From NCBI GenBank assembly GCA_964648505.1, contig CAZYMI010000002.1, forward strand, positions 62,001-126,000: a DNA stretch of 64,000 nucleotides, written 5' to 3'. Made by a program: the position numbers and the translations under genes. Below, one piece after another: positions 60,731-64,000 of the stretch (positions within the stretch are counted from its first letter, which is position 1; the number at the start of each line of letters is the position of its first letter). The DNA comes from CAZYMI01 sp964648505. Lineage in GTDB: Bacteria; Pseudomonadota; Alphaproteobacteria; Micavibrionales; Micavibrionaceae. The notes below the pieces were generated by a model. That model was given only the letters and a program-made list of their open reading frames with translations. It was not told the DNA's origin and ran no database searches.

Positions 60731-62557
60731 CTATTCCACCGTGACAGATTTAGCAAGATTGCGTGGTTGATCAATATCTGTGCCTTTCACAACGGCTGTA
60801 TGATAGGCTAAAAGTTGCGCAGGGATTGAATATAAAATCGGAGCCACAAAAGGATGTACATTGGGCAGCGCAATAGACCAATGCGTCATATTCTTTAATT
60901 TGGAACATCCTATCCCATCGCTGATGAGTAAAACACGCCCGCCTCGTGCGACAGTTTCTTGAATGTTGGATGCAGTTTTTTCAAATAAATAATCTGTCGG
61001 GGACAAAACGACAACCGGAACACTGTCATCAATAAGCGCAATCGGACCATGCTTCATTTCACCAGCCGCATAACCTTCGGCGTGAATATAAGAAATTTCT
61101 TTAAGTTTTAAAGCGCCCTCTAAAGCAAGGGGATACATGGGCCCGCGGCCTAAATATAAAACATCACGCGCCTCAGCAATTTGGGGTGCTATGGCTCGGA
61201 TAGCGTCGTCATGACCTAAAACCTGGGCACAAAGGCGCGGTATGGTACGCAAAGCATCCGACAAAACATGTTCTTGATTTTCATCAAGTAGGTTCTTGGC
61301 GCGTGCAACAGCCAGTACCAGGCATGCAAGAGTTGTCAGTTGGGTTGTAAAGGCTTTTGTTGAAGCAACACCAATCTCAGGGCCCGCAAGTGTGTGTAGC
61401 GAAAAATCAGATTCCCGTTCAATTGTGCTTTCAATACCGTTTACAATTGAAATTATTTTCTGCCCTCCTCGTTTACAAAAGCGAAGCGATTCAAGCGTAT
61501 CAAGTGTTTCACCAGATTGGGAAACGAATAAAGCAACACCGTTTTCAGGTAATGGAGGATCGCGATAGCGAAGTTCGGAAGCAATATCAAGTTCGCACGG
61601 TACACGCGCCAGTGTTTCAAACCAGTATTTTGCAACAAAACAAGCGTAATAAGCGGTCCCGCAAGCAGAAAGGGTTAATCGCGGCGCCTGAACAATCGCT
61701 TCAATAATACCGTAGGGTAAAGAAACAGTGCCGGTTGTAGGATTAATAAAAGTATTTAGGGTATCGCCAATCACAGCGGGCTGCTCAAAAATTTCTTTGA
61801 GCATGAAGTGGCGATAATCCCCTTTCCCGGTGGTGGCACCTGATTGCGCAGTGATGCGTGTGGGGCGCGTGATGGGAATATTTTGATGATTAAAGATTGA
61901 CACTTCCTTACGGGTTAAAATAACGCGGTCACCATCTTCAAGAAAAGTAATTTTCTTTGTCAGGGGTGCAAGGGCATATGAATCTGAAGCCAAAAACATT
62001 TCTCCCTCTCCATAGCCTATGGCAAGGGGTGTTCCTTGACGGGCACCAATCATAAGATCATGTTCGCCAGCAAAAATAAAAGCTAAAGCAAATGCACCTT
62101 GCAGCCTTCCAAGGGCTGTAAAGCTTGCAGTTTTTGCATCCATTCCTTGATTAAGATAATGTGTGACAAGGTGTGCAATGACTTCTGTGTCTGTTTGTGT
62201 TTCAAAGCGGACCTGAAAAGCTTCCAGCTCTTCTTTGAGTTCAGCATAATTTTCAATGATCCCGTTATGAACAACAGCAACTTTTTCAGTAGCGTGTGGA
62301 TGCGCATTATTTTCTGTTGGTCCTCCGTGTGTGGCCCAGCGCGTATGGCCAATACCAATACGCCCCTCAAGGGGGTGAAGTTTTAATTTGGTTTCAAGGT
62401 TGTTTAATTTACCTTCAGCGCGACAACGCTCGATGTGGCCGTTCACAAGGGTTGCAATACCAGAAGAGTCGTAACCGCGATATTCCAGGCGGCGCAAGCC
62501 TTCAATTAAAACGGGCGCTACGTTTTTTGTAGAGAGAATACCAACAATGCCACACAT
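60731..62557 (-). CDS. glmS: Glutamine-fructose-6-phosphate aminotransferase
   Basis: GlmS makes glucosamine-6-phosphate for peptidoglycan and LPS from fructose-6-phosphate and glutamine. The 608-residue product begins MCGIVGILSTKNVAPVLIEG, with Cys2 (after Met removal) as the N-terminal nucleophile of the glutaminase domain. RIGIGHTRWATHG and HNGIIENYAELK follow. The two SIS isomerase domains show SACGTAYYACFVAKYWFE and SQSGETLDTLESLRF, and the end is KSVTVE. Its start overlaps the glmU stop (TAATG), so the two consecutive enzymes of UDP-GlcNAc synthesis are coupled. Confidence 0.98.
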   Translation of the reverse strand: MCGIVGILSTKNVAPVLIEGLRRLEYRGYDSSGIATLVNGHIERCRAEGKLNNLETKLKLHPLEGRIGIGHTRWATHGGPTENNAHPHATEKVAVVHNGIIENYAELKEELEAFQVRFETQTDTEVIAHLVTHYLNQGMDAKTASFTALGRLQGAFALAFIFAGEHDLMIGARQGTPLAIGYGEGEMFLASDSYALAPLTKKITFLEDGDRVILTRKEVSIFNHQNIPITRPTRITAQSGATTGKGDYRHFMLKEIFEQPAVIGDTLNTFINPTTGTVSLPYGIIEAIVQAPRLTLSACGTAYYACFVAKYWFETLARVPCELDIASELRYRDPPLPENGVALFVSQSGETLDTLESLRFCKRGGQKIISIVNGIESTIERESDFSLHTLAGPEIGVASTKAFTTQLTTLACLVLAVARAKNLLDENQEHVLSDALRTIPRLCAQVLGHDDAIRAIAPQIAEARDVLYLGRGPMYPLALEGALKLKEISYIHAEGYAAGEMKHGPIALIDDSVPVVVLSPTDYLFEKTASNIQETVARGGRVLLISDGIGCSKLKNMTHWSIALPNVHPFVAPILYSIPAQLLAYHTAVVKGTDIDQPRNLAKSVTVE

Positions 62558-63900
62558 TACTTTTTATCTTTCTTTTTATTCTTATCGCGGAAAGTTTTAG
62601 CCCAACCACTTTTATTGATTTGCTTAGTGCGTGCAAATGCTAACGCATCTTTTTCAACGTCACCTGTGATAATGCTACCAGCTGCAATAAAAGCCCCATC
62701 ATCAATTCTAACAGGGGCTATAATTGTGCTGTTTGATCCGACAAATACACCGTTGCCAATTGTTGTAATATGCTTATTAAAGCCATCATAATTGCAGGTA
62801 ATTGTGCCTGCACCAATATTGGCATTCATACCAACTGAAGCGTCTCCAATATAAGAGAGGTGGCTGGCTTTTGCCCCTGCACCCAAATGTGATTTTTTTA
62901 TTTCAACAAAATTACCAATCTTGGCATTTTCTCCGATGATTGTAGCGGGCCTTAATCTGGCAAAAGGGCCTATTTGTGCGTTTGATTTTATTAAAACTCC
63001 TTCAAGATGACAAAAAGCACGAATTGTGACACCGCTTTCAATTTTTACATCGGGGCCAAAGAAAACATGCGGTTCAATTGTAACATCAGATGCAATTTCG
63101 GTATCGGCTGAAAAATATATACTATCAGGATCAAGTAAGGTGACACCGTTTTGCATCATCTTCTGGCGTATTTTTTTCTGATACAATAATTCGGCTTCCG
63201 CCAGTTGTGCGCGGTCATTAACGCCCCGCAATTCATCAAACGGAGCATGATAAAGCTTCACAGGAAAGCCACAATCACTGGCAATTTTAGGAATATCGGT
63301 AAGATAATATTCGCCTTGTGTATTATTGGGCTGAAGTTTTGTGATCCATTTTCTGAGATCTTTGGCAGAGAAAAACATAACACCTGAATTGACGATTGAA
63401 ATATTTCTTTCAGTATCGTTTGCATCTTTCTCTTCAACGATACCAATAAAGATACCTTTGTTATCTGTTTTTATGCGTCCGTACCCTTTAGGGTTCACAG
63501 GCTGCATGGTTATAATTGTAACGCCGCTTTTATTTTCTAAATGTTGTGAATATGCCGCTTCAAGTGTGGCGGCGCTAACAAGCGGGGCATCCCCGGTGAG
63601 CACTAGAATATTTTCAATATCATCAGTAATCAACGGAAGCGCACAAGAAACAGCGTCACCAGTGCCTTTTTGTTTTTCTTGTTGTGCACACCGATAGGGC
63701 GCGCAGGCGTGAAGAACATCAGGTAAGTCAGGTGCGATGACAGGAATAATTTGTGCAGGGATTAACGTTTGGGCAGTTGCAATTACATGGGCAATCAGGC
63801 TGCGTCCTGCAATTTGGTGCAAGACTTTTGGAGTTGCTGACTTCATACGTGTGCCGCGACCAGCCGCAAGAATGATAATGGCAAGTGACTTCTGGTTCAT
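62557..63900 (-). CDS. glmU: Bifunctional UDP-GlcNAc pyrophosphorylase / GlcN-1-P acetyltransferase
   Basis: GlmU acetylates glucosamine-1-phosphate and then joins it to UTP, giving UDP-GlcNAc. The 447-residue product has the uridyltransferase motif AIIILAAGRGTRMKSATPKVLHQIAGRS at the start and VLTGDAPLVS near residue 100. The left-handed beta-helix acetyltransferase domain follows from ~residue 250 (IGPFARLRPATIIGENAKIGNFVEIKKSHLG, KASHLSYIGDASVG, NYDGFNKHIT). The C-terminus is lysine-rich. The ATG at 63900 fits the family start. The 100 bases beyond it to the right edge hold no visible gene. Confidence 0.98.
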   Translation of the reverse strand: MNQKSLAIIILAAGRGTRMKSATPKVLHQIAGRSLIAHVIATAQTLIPAQIIPVIAPDLPDVLHACAPYRCAQQEKQKGTGDAVSCALPLITDDIENILVLTGDAPLVSAATLEAAYSQHLENKSGVTIITMQPVNPKGYGRIKTDNKGIFIGIVEEKDANDTERNISIVNSGVMFFSAKDLRKWITKLQPNNTQGEYYLTDIPKIASDCGFPVKLYHAPFDELRGVNDRAQLAEAELLYQKKIRQKMMQNGVTLLDPDSIYFSADTEIASDVTIEPHVFFGPDVKIESGVTIRAFCHLEGVLIKSNAQIGPFARLRPATIIGENAKIGNFVEIKKSHLGAGAKASHLSYIGDASVGMNANIGAGTITCNYDGFNKHITTIGNGVFVGSNSTIIAPVRIDDGAFIAAGSIITGDVEKDALAFARTKQINKSGWAKTFRDKNKKKDKK

Positions 63901-64000
63901 AACGCTAGTTTAAAGATTGTAGGTCGTCGCACAAGTCACATCAGTTTGCGCTGCGTTTCATTCGACCGAAGTTAAATGCATAAAAAGTGTGCCGTAATTC

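Noticed and set aside
1..64000. tRNA, rRNA, insertion sequences and prophage genes
   Set aside because: No T-loop GTTCGAAT-type segments in cloverleaf context, no rRNA-like stretches, and no transposase, integrase or phage structural motifs were found on reading both strands.

Overview
The window is a chromosomal segment of an alphaproteobacterium of moderate GC (mid-40s percent by eye). I base this on gene order: parB-parA-rsmG-mnmG-mnmE-(DUF6489-like)-rho-hemJ on the minus strand, then ppsR-aroE-coaE-dnaQ on the plus strand and secB, Tim44-like and mltA close by. This is the arrangement found around the replication origin in this class. Outer-membrane genes (three porins, LptE, TpsB, an O-antigen-ligase-like protein) confirm a Gram-negative envelope. 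I cannot name a genus. I see no tRNA, rRNA, CRISPR array, insertion sequence or prophage.

Layout. 1-5.45 kb: tryptophan operon trpE(G)-trpD-trpC-trpF-trpB on the minus strand, led by a short peptide with tandem Trp codons (attenuation); trpB runs off the left edge. 5.5-12.5 kb: small housekeeping and unknown genes (pirin, HicB-like protein, GNAT, TerC/Alx, Smr, winged-helix regulator, YggS). 12.5-16.2 kb: three tandem paralogous porins, the third frameshifted near its end. 16.4-21.0 kb: DUF3576 lipoprotein, leuS, lptE, holA. 21.0-31.8 kb: parBA, rsmG, mnmG, mnmE, rho and hemJ, with three parS-like sites inside rsmG and mnmG. 31.8-32.16 kb: a divergent AT-rich gap with several one-mismatch DnaA-box-like 9-mers, my candidate oriC. 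32.2-38.1 kb: three unknown genes (two of them paralogues) followed by ppsR, aroE, coaE and dnaQ. 38.1-41.8 kb: secB, an O-antigen-ligase-like protein, mltA and a Tim44-domain protein. 41.9-51.4 kb: a divergent two-partner secretion pair, tpsB and a 2,487-residue tpsA. 51.5-58.5 kb: fatty-acid oxidation genes (thioesterase, SCP2, acyl-CoA dehydrogenase, FadN-like enzyme, thiolase) around rlmJ. 58.7-63.9 kb: TIGR02300 protein, prmA, MAPEG protein, glmS and glmU.

How the parts work together. The par/mnm/rho/ppsR block is the origin-proximal core: ParA and ParB with parS sites segregate the origin, and the candidate oriC lies where transcription diverges. The tps pair is the main accessory system. 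TpsB is the outer-membrane pore, and TpsA is a very long beta-helix exoprotein with recurrent Asp-Asp-Gly turns, a Tyr/Gly-rich insertion and only two cysteines, both at its C-terminus. A short upstream reading frame whose stop overlaps the tpsA start suggests translational coupling. The most unusual observations are the tpsA architecture and leader, the eight-CxxC membrane protein at 27.1-28.7 kb, the paralogous unknown pair beside the putative origin, the trp leader peptide and the broken third porin. All assignments are from reading the sequence; no database search was run.
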